A stretch of 64,000 bases of DNA, taken from Paenibacillus melissococcoides (GTDB lineage: Bacteria > Bacillota > Bacilli > Paenibacillales > Paenibacillaceae). Position numbers and translations under genes: made by a program. How positions within the stretch are numbered: the first letter of the stretch is position 1; every line of letters begins with the position of its first letter. The stretch is from contig CALYLO010000013.1 of NCBI GenBank assembly GCA_944800085.1, forward strand, positions 1 to 64,000, given 5' to 3'. Below, in pieces: positions 1 to 8,614 of the stretch. The notes under the pieces are model-generated. The model saw only the letters and a program-made list of their open reading frames with translations, did not search any database and was not told the origin of the DNA.

Positions 1-372
1 CCGTTGCGATGCGAAAACGGAAGACGTAGCAGCGGCCATTATGGCATTGAAAAATCTTCCGGCTTCGTGCCTGTTTCGAGTTCCATGCTCTGAAGGCGCG
101 ACTGGATAAAAAGGATTCGGATGAGCTCGTGATGACGGCCCTGAAGGATGGCAAGATTTCCGCCGCTCAAAAGGCTTGGGCGGAAGAATACGCACTCAAA
201 GACCCGCAAGGCTTTAAAAAGTTGTTGAAAAGGCCCCGCAAGTGGTTCCGGTCGGTGAACTTGAAATCGAGGACGGAAAGGCGCAGTCGAAGGGGATTGA
301 TGAGATGAGCCTGAAGGTCTGTAAAATGCTTGACATTCGGATGAAGACCTGGAGAAGTACGGCGGAAAATAA
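1..372 (+). pseudogene. Mu gpI-like phage protease/scaffold, 3' part, frameshifted
   Basis: This is the C-terminal part of a Mu-like I protein, the head maturation protease whose C-terminal region acts as scaffold. Readable pieces in different frames are DVAAAIMALKNLP, GFVPVSSSML, LKARLDKKDSDELV, GKISAAQKAWAEEYALKDP and PQVVPVGELEIE, which match the family's usual tail. Restoring one base near 60 (gg), near 223 (gg) and near 330 joins them, and the frame then ends at the taa at 370-372. The 5' end lies outside the window. The decoration-protein gene follows after a GGAGGAGG ribosome site. It is either decayed or carries sequence errors; the family call is by recall of Mu-like proteins. Confidence 0.6.
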
Positions 373-401
373 AAGACATAATTGGGAGGAGGAAAGGCCT
401 T

Positions 402-800
402 ATGGCACTGTCACAAGGACGCAATACAACGGAGTTCGCCGACGGAAGAACGCTTGTCATTCCGGTCAAAGGTGGAGTCAAGATTTTTGATGGCTCATTC
501 GTCGCTATCGACGCGAACGGCTTGGCCGTTCCGGGGGCAAAAGCAACCAATTGATCGCAGCCGGCGAGCTGAGGAGTATATAGACAATTCGTTAGGTGCT
601 GACGGGATGCAACCATTCGTGTCCGACGCGGCGTGTTCAAGTGGAACAATGCAGCTACCGGAGCAGTGACAGCTAAGGATATGCTGAAAAGTTGCTATTT
701 CGTTGATGACGAGACCGTCACGGCCACGGCTACAGGCTCCAGTGTGGCTGGTAAGGTCATAGGCATTGACGGCAGCTACGTTGTTGTTGAAACGTTATAA
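402..800 (+). pseudogene. Phage capsid decoration/cement protein (DUF2190-like), frameshifted
   Basis: A start at 402 behind GGAGGAGG (385-392) gives MALSQGRNTTEFADGRTLVI and stops at tga 552-554. The same frame resumes near 603 with RDATIRVRRGVFKW and runs to taa 798-800. The middle (AEEYIDNSLGADG) lies in another frame. Adding one base at about 550 (tt), 566 (cc) and 605 (gg) gives one continuous protein of about 130 residues. Its small size, its place between protease and major capsid, and the RRGVFKW stretch fit the small head-stabilising proteins of Mu-like phages. The three lesions are each one base short in a doublet or triplet. Confidence 0.55.
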
Positions 801-829
801 GCTGAACAATTCATAGAGGAGGAAATGGA

Positions 830-1761
830 ATGATAGTTAATCAGCAGGCTCTGCGCGGTATCTATACCGCATTCAATATCTTGTATACGAAGGCATTCGA
901 AGAGACGAAAACACAGTGGGAACAAGTAGCCACGAAGGTTCCATCCACGACGGGGGCGAGGAAAATTACAAATGGCTTGGAAAGATGCCACGTATGCGGG
1001 AATGGGTCGGTGATCGTGAAATCCAAAACCTGCAAGCATCCGATTATACCATCAAAAACAAAGACTATGAACTGACGGTCGGTGTGGATCGCAATGATAT
1101 CGAGGATGACACTATTGGTCTGTATAACCCTATTGTACAGGATATGGGCCAAAGCGCAGCAGCTCATCCGGATGAATTGGTATTTGGTTTGCTGCTCAAA
1201 GGGTTCAAAGAAAAGTGTTACGATAAACAGCCGTTTTTCTCGGATAAGCACAAAATCGGAGAGAAAGTCTTCAGCAACAAAGGGACTAAAAAGCTCTCCG
1301 TCCGCTCATATGCTGCTGCAAGAAGCGCCATGATGTCCCTTGTTGATGATGGTGGCAAGAGTTTGAAGCTTGTGCCTAATCTGCTTGTGGTCTCTCCGGC
1401 CAATGAAGAAATGGGACGCAAGATTCTTTATGCAGATCAAATTGATGGAACGACTAATACATTTAAAAGCACGGCGGAGCTGCTTGTCGTGCCAGACTTG
1501 GCCGAGAGCCCAGATGCTTGGTTTTTGCTCTGCACGACAAAGCCGCTGAAGCCGCTCATCTACCAGGAGCGCAAGGCGGCTAGGTTTGTCGCCATGGATC
1601 GGGATACGGATGAGAATGTCTTCATGCGTAAGCAATTCCTCTATGGCGTAGACGGCCGCTCGAATGCCGGTTATGGATTCTGGCAAATGGCATACGGAAG
1701 TACAGGCGAAGAGGACGAAGTAAATCCGGAGCCGCCAAAGGAAGAGCTGTCTCAAGATTGA
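830..1761 (+). pseudogene. Mu gpT-like major capsid protein, single frameshift
   Basis: The N-terminus from 830 (MIVNQQALRGIYTAFNILY, behind AGAGGAGGAA) is typical of Mu gpT major head proteins, which form the icosahedral shell. After STTG the frame shifts; one g missing near 957 restores EENYKWLGKMPRMREWVGDR and an open frame to 1761. Total length would be about 310 residues, normal for the family. The remaining protein keeps the conserved blocks VGVDRNDIEDD, LLVVSPANEE and QVYGVDGRSN-like FLYGVDGRSN. A single base decides whether this gene is functional, so checking the raw reads at 950-960 would settle it. Confidence 0.75.
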
Positions 1762-1782
1762 ACGCCATAAGAGGTGAATCGA

Positions 1783-2228
1783 ATGTACTGTACCACGGAA
1801 GAAGTCCGAGGGATGATTAAGGATGACGCGCTGAACGCGCTAATCGGAGACCGCTACATCGAGGACGAGGAGCAACGCGAGGAGCTGATCGCCCCCATCA
1901 TCGAAGAGGCCATTGCCGACGCATCCGGAGAAATCGACGGGTATCTCGTAAAGAGGTATTCCGTCCCCTCTCTCGGGTGCCGAAGGTAATCAACAAGTAT
2001 GCTAAGGACATCGCGGTATACAACCTGTTCAGCCGCATCGGCATCGACGAGGGCGAGAAGGAAAAGAACTATCTGAATCGATATAACGCGGCTATACGGT
2101 TCCTAGAGAACGTGGCAAAAGGGATTATCGATATCGGCGTCAGCGACGGTTCAAGCAAAGCGGCCACGGCCTTTTCCGCACAGAGTAGCCCACGCCTGTT
2201 TTCGCGAGCCAGCATGCGGGGGCTGTGA
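1783..2228 (+). pseudogene. Mu gp36-like head-completion protein (DUF1320), frameshifted
   Basis: The start is the atg at 1783 behind GAGGTGA. The sequence MYCTTEEVRGMIKDDALNAL and the later GEIDGYLVKRYSVP are characteristic of the DUF1320/gp36 family, which lies between capsid and tail-terminator genes in Mu-like phages. The frame breaks in a run of c near 1967-1970: four are present where five would give VPLSRVPKVINKYAKDIAVY. After that the frame is open to tga 2226-2228. Restored length is about 149 residues, as expected for the family. Confidence 0.65.
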
Positions 2229-2231
2229 GAT

Positions 2232-2732
2232 ATGTATAGTATACGGCTTGAAGGCGATGTCCGGCGGCTCATGAAGCGGCTGCGGAAACTCCAAGAGGTA
2301 GACATTCGAAGAACTGGTCTGGTTCTGGCGGAAGCGCTACGAACATCAACCCTGGAACGGTTTAAGGAACAAAAGGGCCCAGACGGCAAGGCCTGGAGTA
2401 CCTCCATCCGGGCATCACAAGAAAATGGCTCCACCCTGACAGATAGTGCTCGCCTGAAGAATTCCATTAAATCAACGGCAGATGGTTCAGGGTTTGCAGT
2501 CGGAACGAATGTAATATATGCCCGAACTCACCAATTTGGGGAAAAGGGCCGCTCTGTAACCATCCGGGCAAAGACGCGCAGAGGTCTGATTTTTAAAATC
2601 GACGGCCGCTGGATACGCAAGCGCCAGGTCAAAGTCAATATCAAGATTCCGGCACGTCCATACCTCGGTATATCGGAGGAGGACATGCTCGAAATCAAGG
2701 GCACGCTGGAAGATGCCCTAGCGGAGGAATAA
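2232..2732 (+). CDS. Mu gpG-like virion morphogenesis / tail completion protein
   Basis: The protein has 166 residues, with an N-terminal helix rich in Arg and Leu (MKRLRKLQEVDIRRTGLVL), then GPDGKAWSTSI, LTDSARLKNSI and GTNVIYARTHQFGEKGRSV, and a C-terminal PARPYLGISEEDM. The block 'L-t-d-s-G/A-x-L-x-x-S-I ... Y-A-x-x-H-Q-F-G ... P-x-R-P-f-L-G' is the signature of the phage virion morphogenesis (gpG) family, which acts in joining or completing tails. It starts 3 bases after the gp36 frame ends and lies 2 bases before the next gene, so it is in the same late operon. It is intact, unlike the genes before it. Confidence 0.8.
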   Translation: MYSIRLEGDVRRLMKRLRKLQEVDIRRTGLVLAEALRTSTLERFKEQKGPDGKAWSTSIRASQENGSTLTDSARLKNSIKSTADGSGFAVGTNVIYARTHQFGEKGRSVTIRAKTRRGLIFKIDGRWIRKRQVKVNIKIPARPYLGISEEDMLEIKGTLEDALAEE

Positions 2733-2734
2733 GC

Positions 2735-3244
2735 ATGATATCGACATGTAAAGAGTACCTTGTCCAAAAGCTAAAGGCCGCTGGAATCAAAAGCAAGGTA
2801 TGCACAAGCATGAAAGAGCTTAGAGGGTACAGAGAAAGTCATGTCGGCGCGGTAATCCCGGATCGGGACACATTCTCACGAGCCTACAGCAAGAAGCTCT
2901 ATCGCGACGAAAACATGGCAAAGCATAAACGGCGTAAAATGTTCGAGCGCGAAACAACATTTGTTGTCGTAATAGGCGAGTACAGCCAGGAGCAGGCTGA
3001 CGCCATATTCGAAGCCTTCCTGGCATTGCTCGACCCAGGCATTTTGATTGACGGCAACTATACCGCGCTTGAAGTCGAGGAAGCTGACTGGGTAGACAAG
3101 GAAGACAGCATTTTGCAAGCAAAAATCGCAGTGCAATTGAAGGTGACTTTCCGAGGCGGCGTCTACAAAGATACGGACTTCGCCAAGGTCAATTACCATG
3201 TACGTAGCATCGAGAAGGAGGATGGATATGGCGAGCAAGGATAG
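2735..3244 (+). CDS. Probable phage tail terminator / neck protein (Mu gp37 position)
   Basis: This 169-residue protein begins MISTCKEYLVQKLKAAGIKS. It is an alpha/beta protein without signal peptide or membrane segment. The segment TTFVVVIGEYSQEQADAIFEAFLALL and a C-terminal strand region (KIAVQLKVTFRGGVYKD) resemble phage neck proteins that cap the tail tube. The function is inferred mainly from position between the gpG-like gene and the sheath gene, the place of gp37 in Mu-like phages. It overlaps the next gene by 17 bases. No diagnostic motif was recognised. Confidence 0.45.
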   Translation: MISTCKEYLVQKLKAAGIKSKVCTSMKELRGYRESHVGAVIPDRDTFSRAYSKKLYRDENMAKHKRRKMFERETTFVVVIGEYSQEQADAIFEAFLALLDPGILIDGNYTALEVEEADWVDKEDSILQAKIAVQLKVTFRGGVYKDTDFAKVNYHVRSIEKEDGYGEQG

Positions 3245-3446
3245 TAAGGACGGGGGTTCCCCGGAACTTGTCCCCGTCGAAGAGTTGCGGGAACGGTGCG
3301 CTACTCCGGATGCAGTTTATCACGGTGTTGCTGCCGCTGAAAGCTGGAAGCCTGGCAAGCAAGTGACAATGGCTGCCTACAGCAAGGCCGTGGATAGATT
3401 CCTGTCCGGCCCCATCAGCGGAAAGAAGGTGATAGAAAATGCTTAG
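3228..3446 (+). CDS. Small phage protein between neck and sheath genes
   Basis: A start at 3228 is preferred because AAGGAGG lies at 3215-3221. The 72-residue product begins MASKDSKDGGSPELVPVEEL and contains AESWKPGKQVTMAAYSKAVD. It is hydrophilic, with no membrane segment. Its start lies within the previous gene and its end overlaps the sheath gene by 8 bases, which suggests translational coupling. Small proteins of this kind commonly precede sheath genes in Mu-like phages (for example DUF2635), but no specific family was recognised here. Confidence 0.5.
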   Translation: MASKDSKDGGSPELVPVEELRERCATPDAVYHGVAAAESWKPGKQVTMAAYSKAVDRFLSGPISGKKVIENA

Positions 3447-4854
3447 AGATGTAACGACGACCATCACCGACGGCGGACTCGGCATCCGCACGAACCTAGG
3501 TGAAGGAGTCCATGTCAAAATCGGTGTAGCTGCCGCACCGTCCGCCTCCCCTGTCGTCATAAGCGGGAATATGAACGACAAGAAAATCAAGGAATTGCTT
3601 GGTCATAGCCCGCTGGCCGATGCCGTCATGGACAGTATAGAGAATGGGGCTGGCAAAATCTATTGCTTCCCGGTCTCCCCTGCCGTTCCCGGCACGGTGG
3701 GGCAAGTACAGAAGGACGGAAGCGGCACAGGAAGCGCGACGGTCACCGGAAACCCATCCAATGCCGTCAAGGTTACGATGCAAGTGACGGAGAGCGGCGG
3801 GCTGAATGAGGCAGCCATTCGGTATGAGGTTGACGGCTTGTTCGAGCAGGAGGTCACTCTCCCCCTCAGTGGCGTACTGGACATACCGGGTACTGGCCTG
3901 AAATTTGCATTTTCGGAAGCAGAGCAAGACAAGGCGAAATCCTTCCTGGTCGGCGACACCTATACCGTATCGACGACCGCGCCGCAAATGAGTAATCAGG
4001 ATGTTTTAGCAGCGATGGACAAGCTGCGGAACGTCAGCTTCTCCTTCGAATTTGTGCATATTGTGGGCGAATCGGCCAAACCACTATGGACGGCGGTCTC
4101 GGAGCAGATTGTGAAGCTGCGCGATACGTACAAGAAGCCGCTCTTTGCCATTTGTGAGGCTCCGCAGTGGGAGATGGATGAATCTATTGACGCATTCGTC
4201 CAGCGACTTATTGAAGCTCGCAAGGGCCTTTCCAACTATGACCTGCAAATCGTATCCGCCTGGTCAAAATATCGGAAGATGGACGGCCGGACAAAGGTGG
4301 TCAACAATGCAGGGATTGTCTGCGGGCTGTATGCTCTGGCGAAGCCACAGCAGTCTATCGGCGAGACGAAGAGCTTCAGCATTCCAGAAACGAAGATGTT
4401 GGAGCTGCTGCCAGAAGGTATTGAAGACTATGTCGGCCTGCTGGATGAAGAGAAGTACCTGACATTCCGGAGATATGAAGGGCTGGATGGTTTTTATGTT
4501 ACGAATGCCAAGATGATGGCCCCGGATGGATCGGATTATCGGTACGCCGAAGATGTGCGCATCAAGAACAAGATCATACGTGAGACTCGTCGGGAAGCTC
4601 TCCTCCACCTTCAGAGCGAGGTCGATATGACCGATGTTTCGGGCAGCTTGGAGACGATAGCGAAGTTCATTGAGACGCCGCTCGATGAGATGGTTCGCGC
4701 CAAGGAGATTTCTTCAGGCCGGATTATCGTCCCGTCAGACCAGGACATTCTGGTATCGGAACAACTGGATGTCATCATCCGCTATGTGCCGATTGGGCAT
4801 ATTCGGGAGATTCAGATCGACATTGGAATGGAAAATCCGTTCGGGAGGGAATAA
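3439..4854 (+). CDS. Phage contractile tail sheath protein (DUF2586-like)
   Basis: This 471-residue protein is the likely sheath subunit that wraps the tail tube and contracts. It begins MLRDVTTTITDGGLGI and has an N-terminal sheath domain, an inserted strand-rich domain (about residues 90-175, GTVGQVQKDGSGTGSATVTG onward), and a C-terminal domain with ETRREALLHLQSEVDMTDV and VIIRYVPIGHIREIQIDIGM. The latter is the handshake-like strand region of sheath proteins. Position before the tube gene (3-base gap) supports the role, and it marks the phage as a myovirus. It is intact. Confidence 0.8.
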   Translation: MLRDVTTTITDGGLGIRTNLGEGVHVKIGVAAAPSASPVVISGNMNDKKIKELLGHSPLADAVMDSIENGAGKIYCFPVSPAVPGTVGQVQKDGSGTGSATVTGNPSNAVKVTMQVTESGGLNEAAIRYEVDGLFEQEVTLPLSGVLDIPGTGLKFAFSEAEQDKAKSFLVGDTYTVSTTAPQMSNQDVLAAMDKLRNVSFSFEFVHIVGESAKPLWTAVSEQIVKLRDTYKKPLFAICEAPQWEMDESIDAFVQRLIEARKGLSNYDLQIVSAWSKYRKMDGRTKVVNNAGIVCGLYALAKPQQSIGETKSFSIPETKMLELLPEGIEDYVGLLDEEKYLTFRRYEGLDGFYVTNAKMMAPDGSDYRYAEDVRIKNKIIRETRREALLHLQSEVDMTDVSGSLETIAKFIETPLDEMVRAKEISSGRIIVPSDQDILVSEQLDVIIRYVPIGHIREIQIDIGMENPFGRE

Positions 4855-4857
4855 CCA

Positions 4858-5292
4858 ATGGCAATTATCAATGGAAAGGTATACGACTGGGGAGATATCA
4901 CCATCTCCATACCGGGCCTCTCCCTGGAAGTGCAAGAAATATCCTACGATGATGAACTGGAAAAGGAAGTCGCTTACGGCAAAGGGCAACGGCCACGAGG
5001 ATACGGCGAAGGAAATTATAAATCAGAGGGCAAGCTGAGCCTGCTGCGGGATGACTATGACGACATTGTCCAGTACTGCAAGAGTAAAAATCTTGGGCTG
5101 TACCGCCTTGTGATCCCGAAAATCGTCGTCAGCTACGCCGACGGCGGCGGGCGGACACGGACGGACGTCCTGAATACGGTCACTTTCACAAAGGCGTCAC
5201 ACAAGAATGCCCAGGGAGACAAGTCACTGAAGGTTGACCTTGACTTTATCATCGTCAATGGCATTGACAGAGACGGAGTCAAGCCTATCTGA
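4858..5292 (+). CDS. Phage tail tube protein
   Basis: This 144-residue protein begins MAIINGKVYDWGDITISIPG and ends with the strand pair TFTKASHKNAQGDKSLKVDL and DFIIVNGIDRDG. Tail tube subunits of myoviruses have this size and this pattern: an N-terminal strand, a GEGNYKSEGKLSLLRDDYD loop and a long beta sandwich with a 'vt.i' and 'v.l.f' ending. It follows the sheath gene directly and precedes the chaperone gene, the standard order sheath-tube-chaperone-tape measure. Confidence 0.75.
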   Translation: MAIINGKVYDWGDITISIPGLSLEVQEISYDDELEKEVAYGKGQRPRGYGEGNYKSEGKLSLLRDDYDDIVQYCKSKNLGLYRLVIPKIVVSYADGGGRTRTDVLNTVTFTKASHKNAQGDKSLKVDLDFIIVNGIDRDGVKPI

Positions 5293-5338
5293 TTGCATTA
5301 TTTATCAAAATAGATGACAAAATTCGGAGGTATCTATA

Positions 5339-5695
5339 ATGACCAAAGAAACTGAGATCGCCGTACTCGAACCAACTCCAATCGAAGTATATAAGGCTCG
5401 ATATGGCAAGGTGTACCGTTTATTAGCAACGATTGAGCAAGACGATTCTTCTAATCTTGAAATCGAATATTATTTCCGTAAGCCGAAGACGGCCAGCTAT
5501 GACCGCTATGTGAAGACAGCATCTCAAAGTCCGACGAAAGCTCTGCGTGCGTTCGTCATGGACAATGTCGTCGATGAACAGGCCGCACAGTTGGAGGCGC
5601 ACCTCGAAGAATACCCAGCTTTTGCTTTATCACTTGGGGAGAAGCTTCTCACCATGTTAGGCCTGAGCAAGGACGTAAATTTAAAGCTACTTTAG
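5339..5695 (+). CDS. Tail assembly chaperone, unshifted form
   Basis: This 118-residue protein (MTKETEIAVLEPTPIEVYKA) lies between the tail tube and tape-measure genes, the place of the tail assembly chaperone that coats the tape measure during tail building. It contains LEIEYYFRKPKTASYDRYV, typical of small chaperones in Firmicutes myoviruses. The ribosome site is GGAGG at 5325-5329. Its last codons contain a -1 slippery heptamer, described separately. By analogy with lambda G/GT and P2 E/E', this shorter form would be the abundant one. Confidence 0.65.
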   Translation: MTKETEIAVLEPTPIEVYKARYGKVYRLLATIEQDDSSNLEIEYYFRKPKTASYDRYVKTASQSPTKALRAFVMDNVVDEQAAQLEAHLEEYPAFALSLGEKLLTMLGLSKDVNLKLL

Positions 5696-5904
5696 ATAGC
5701 TGTCTCCAGGAGGTAAAAACCAATTTTATAGAGTCCGGCATGCTGGAAATCTATCGGTTTTTGCCTCCTGCTGTTCTAAAGGGGAAAGAAGTCGGAGACA
5801 TGGACATGGATGAGTTTATTCGGGCCTTGGCTCAAGCTAGAGTCATCCAGGAGCTTGAAGAGAACATCCTAGCGAGGGCAATTACAAAAGTCTTCGGGGA
5901 GTAA
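5339..5904 (+). CDS. Tail assembly chaperone, predicted -1 frameshift fusion
   Basis: Ribosomes that slip back one base at A AAT TTA (5677-5683) would continue with KATLDSCLQEVKTNF to taa 5902-5904, giving about 188 residues (115 before the shift and 73 after). The second part (residues about 116-188, ending ALAQARVIQELEENILARAI) has no start codon near its beginning. An AGGAGG at 5708-5713 has no atg or gtg at usable distance, so frameshifting is the simplest way to express it. Such fusion proteins are a general feature of long-tailed phages. This interpretation is from sequence only. Confidence 0.7.
5677..5683 (+). promoter_or_regulatory. Programmed -1 ribosomal frameshift site (slippery heptamer)
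   Basis: The heptamer A AAT TTA lies exactly in register with the chaperone frame (gta aat tta), matching the X XXY YYZ rule. A short stem AGCTA/TAGCT (5685-5689 with 5697-5701) starts just after it. Both overlapping frames are open, and the -1 frame runs 73 codons past the slip. Confidence 0.7.
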
Positions 5905-5908
5905 AAAG

Positions 5909-5929
5909 GCCATCCCCTAAAAGGATGGC
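5909..5929 (-). terminator. Intrinsic terminator for the minus-strand small gene
   Basis: The stem GCCATCC/GGATGGC (5909-5915 with 5923-5929) has a 7-base loop and is followed on the minus strand by CTTTTT. The loop contains the stop codon of the minus-strand gene. On the plus strand no T run follows, so plus-strand transcription into the tape measure should pass. Confidence 0.65.
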
Positions 5930-6156
5930 TTCTCTCTTCGAATCCAGCTTCGATATAGGATGGTAGCGTGCTTGACGGTCTTTCGAATCCCCTCTTTTTT
6001 CTTATCCTGGTGGCGGCCCATTGTTTGCTCGTTCCCGACCCATAGGCAATACGGAATGACATATATGGTGAGCGGTACAAAGATGAGGATGGATATCACT
6101 GCACCCGCACAGATGGCGAATACAAGCAGTTTAAACGCAAATGCAATACCAACCAT
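5917..6156 (-). CDS. Small membrane protein, reverse orientation in tail operon (moron-like)
   Basis: The start at 6154-6156 is chosen because GAGGAGGAA precedes it on the minus strand; the longer open frame beyond it has no support. The 79-residue product MVGIAFAFKLLVFAIC... has two adjacent hydrophobic segments (residues about 3-22 and 24-40) and a basic C-terminal tail (RHQDKKKEGIRKTVK). It lies against the direction of the tail operon, between chaperone and tape measure, with its own terminator. That layout is typical of morons, genes carried by prophages and expressed in the lysogen. Function is unknown; exclusion of other phages or host modification are possibilities only. Confidence 0.55.
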   Translation of the reverse strand: MVGIAFAFKLLVFAICAGAVISILIFVPLTIYVIPYCLWVGNEQTMGRHQDKKKEGIRKTVKHATILYRSWIRREKPSF

Positions 6157-6235
6157 TTGGAGTTCCTCCTCTTCACTATATGTATAAGACAAATATACCA
6201 CCAATATCAGGAAAATGGAACGGGGTGATAATGTT

Positions 6236-8614
6236 GTGAGTCTGGATTCTATTTTTAGGCTTTCAGTCATCGTAGGAATGATTGACCAGTTATCCGGCCC
6301 AATGTCACGTATTAACGCAACAGTGGACGGGTCAGTAAGCAAGATTGATAGATTGAACCAAAGCTTCGGCAGTATGACGAAAACTGGTCTGTTGATGGCC
6401 GGAGTCGGGATGCAAATATCGGACTCGGTGCTGAAGCCAGTAGAGGCCACATTCGACACGCGCCGGGCTTTGGGGAGCTGGCATCTCTGGAACGGAGAAC
6501 TTGGGCTCTTGGAGCAGGCTGCGAGAGACTTTTTCCGATCAGTGGGCTGGCACAACAAAATCAGACTTTTTTGACGGCAGCGTACTCAATCAACTCGGGA
6601 TTGCATCTCTGACGGATGAAGAGCGTTGCGGAAATATACTCGTTTGGCTGGCCTGACGGTAAAGCGACTAAGGCCTTCCGTGAAGAGATGACATCGTTGT
6701 TTGCTACAGGGTACGGGATTCTATAAGGATTACTACAAGGACATGTCGGACATTGAATTGCTGAAGCTTTCTCGGCGGGCATATCCGATTCCATCCGGAT
6801 ATTCAAGACATCCGGTTTCTGGAATGTCTCAAGCGATTCAGACGCTCGGGGCAGCTGCAACATCGGCGAATGTACCGCTCGAAGAACAGCTCGCCATTGT
6901 GGGTATGCTACAAGCTACGATGTCCGGTCTGAGGCGGGAACAAAATATAAAGCGTTCTTCCGCTCAGCAGCGAAGGCGGGTGAAGAGCTTGGATTGAAGT
7001 TTACAGATACGAATAACCAACTGCTATCGATGCCTGAGATCCTTTCTCTTCTCCGTGGCAAGTTCGGAGAGACGATGGATGCAGCGGAGAAGATGCAGCT
7101 ACAAAAAGCATTCGGTACAGATGAAGCCGTAGCCTTGATTGACCTGCTCTATAACAAAACGGGTGAACTACAAGATAACATTTTGCTTCTTTATGACTCT
7201 ATGGGGCAAGGGGCAGATATCGCTACTAAGATGGCGGGCGCAATAAATGAAACAGAAGGCGAAAAATATACCCGGCTAACTCAGCGAGTTCGTAATCTTA
7301 CTGAGGAGATCGGGAAACAGCTCCTCCCTACCTATAATCAGATAATTGAACAAGGAGAGAGAGTATTACAGAGTGTCGGAGAATGGATTGCTGAGAATCA
7401 GGAGCTTGTCAAAGTTCTCGCCATTGTCCTATTGACCATCGGAGGTCTTTTGACCGGACTGGGCACGCTTATCGGTGTATTTGGTGCTGTAGGCATGGTT
7501 ATTACCAAGACAAGCGGCATCGTTCGCGCTTTCGGACAGCGTTAAGAGCAATACCAAGCATGCTCACGACGATCAGGATTATGGCCCTCTATGCCGGGGA
7601 CGGTATCAGGGCCGGATTCAAAGGTATTGGAAACGGTTACGAAGGGAGCCGTGGACCGGAATAAAGAATGTGGCAGTTGGTATGGCGCACATGGCACGTC
7701 AGGCGATAATGACCGCCGTCAGAGCAATGCCCGGTCTGATTGCTTCGGTATGGTCATTTACGGCTGCACTACTTGCCAACCCGATTACGTGGGTTCGTGG
7801 TCGGTATTATGGCCTTGATAGCTGCTCTCGTACTGTTATGGCAAAACTGGGATGCCGTCGTGAGTTTCCTTTCGAGCTTATGGGATGGCTTCGTGAACGG
7901 CATCGTCGCGGGTTTCGATTGGATTTCGCAATTTGTTCAATGGGATGCCGGTTTGGCTTCAGGTCGCAATCGCTGCATTTTTCCATTCATCGGAATTCCG
8001 ATGCTGATCATCAATAATTGGAGCAGCATTAAGAGCTTTTTCTCGAATCTCTTGAGCGGCATTACGGATGTATTCCAAAAAAGTGTTCAGTGGTGTAAAG
8101 ACTTCATTACTGGCCACATTGAGCTGGTTCCGAGGAGTCCGGTTCTAAAGTCATTACGACTTTCACGGACGGGATCAAGAGCGTCATTAACGCACCAGTC
8201 AATATGGTGAAATCAGGACTAGCAAAGGTCAGGGAGCTTCTTCCCTTCTCCGATGCACATGAAGGCCCGCTATCCGAGCTGACGTTATCAGGCCGTCGAG
8301 TATTCGAGACGATTGGCACAGGGATGGAACAGAGCGAAAACGTTCCGGCAGAAATGACGGAGCGTGCCTTTGCCAAAATGGATCTTTCGCGTGATGACGT
8401 GAAGAAAATCAACCTACGCGAGACGATCATGAACCGTTCCGAGAGCAATACCACCACAAAGGAAACCGACAGAGGCATGAACATCGAAAGATTGGAGTTG
8501 TCGGTCGACCTAAGCAGCCTGAAGGACTTGCCTGCCCTGTTCAAACTGCTTGAAGAAATCCGAGACTATACCAACAGCAACGGCATGACCCCATCAACGG
8601 GAGGTAGAGCATGA
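6236..8614 (+). pseudogene. Tape measure protein of module A, many frameshifts
   Basis: The gene starts at gtg 6236 (GGGGTGA at 6222-6228) with SLDSIFRLSVIVGMIDQLSG, the usual opening of Mu-like tape measures. Homologous pieces then follow in all three frames: GLLMAGVGMQISDSVLKPVE, GMSQAIQTLGAAATSANVPL, LGLKFTDTNNQLLSMPEI, KTSGIVRAFG, ITWV/VVGIMALIAALVLLWQNWDAV, NWSSIKSFFSNLLSGI and a C-terminal PFSDAHEGPLSELTLSGRRV. At least eight single-base changes are needed, most in short homopolymers (for example gggg near 6470, tt near 6930). The sum of pieces is about 790 residues, a normal length. It ends 4 bases into the next gene. Confidence 0.75.

Noticed and set aside
6157..6558. Upstream extension of the minus-strand small membrane protein
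   Set aside because: The extension crosses the start of the tape measure and has no ribosome site, while the internal atg has GAGGAGGAA.
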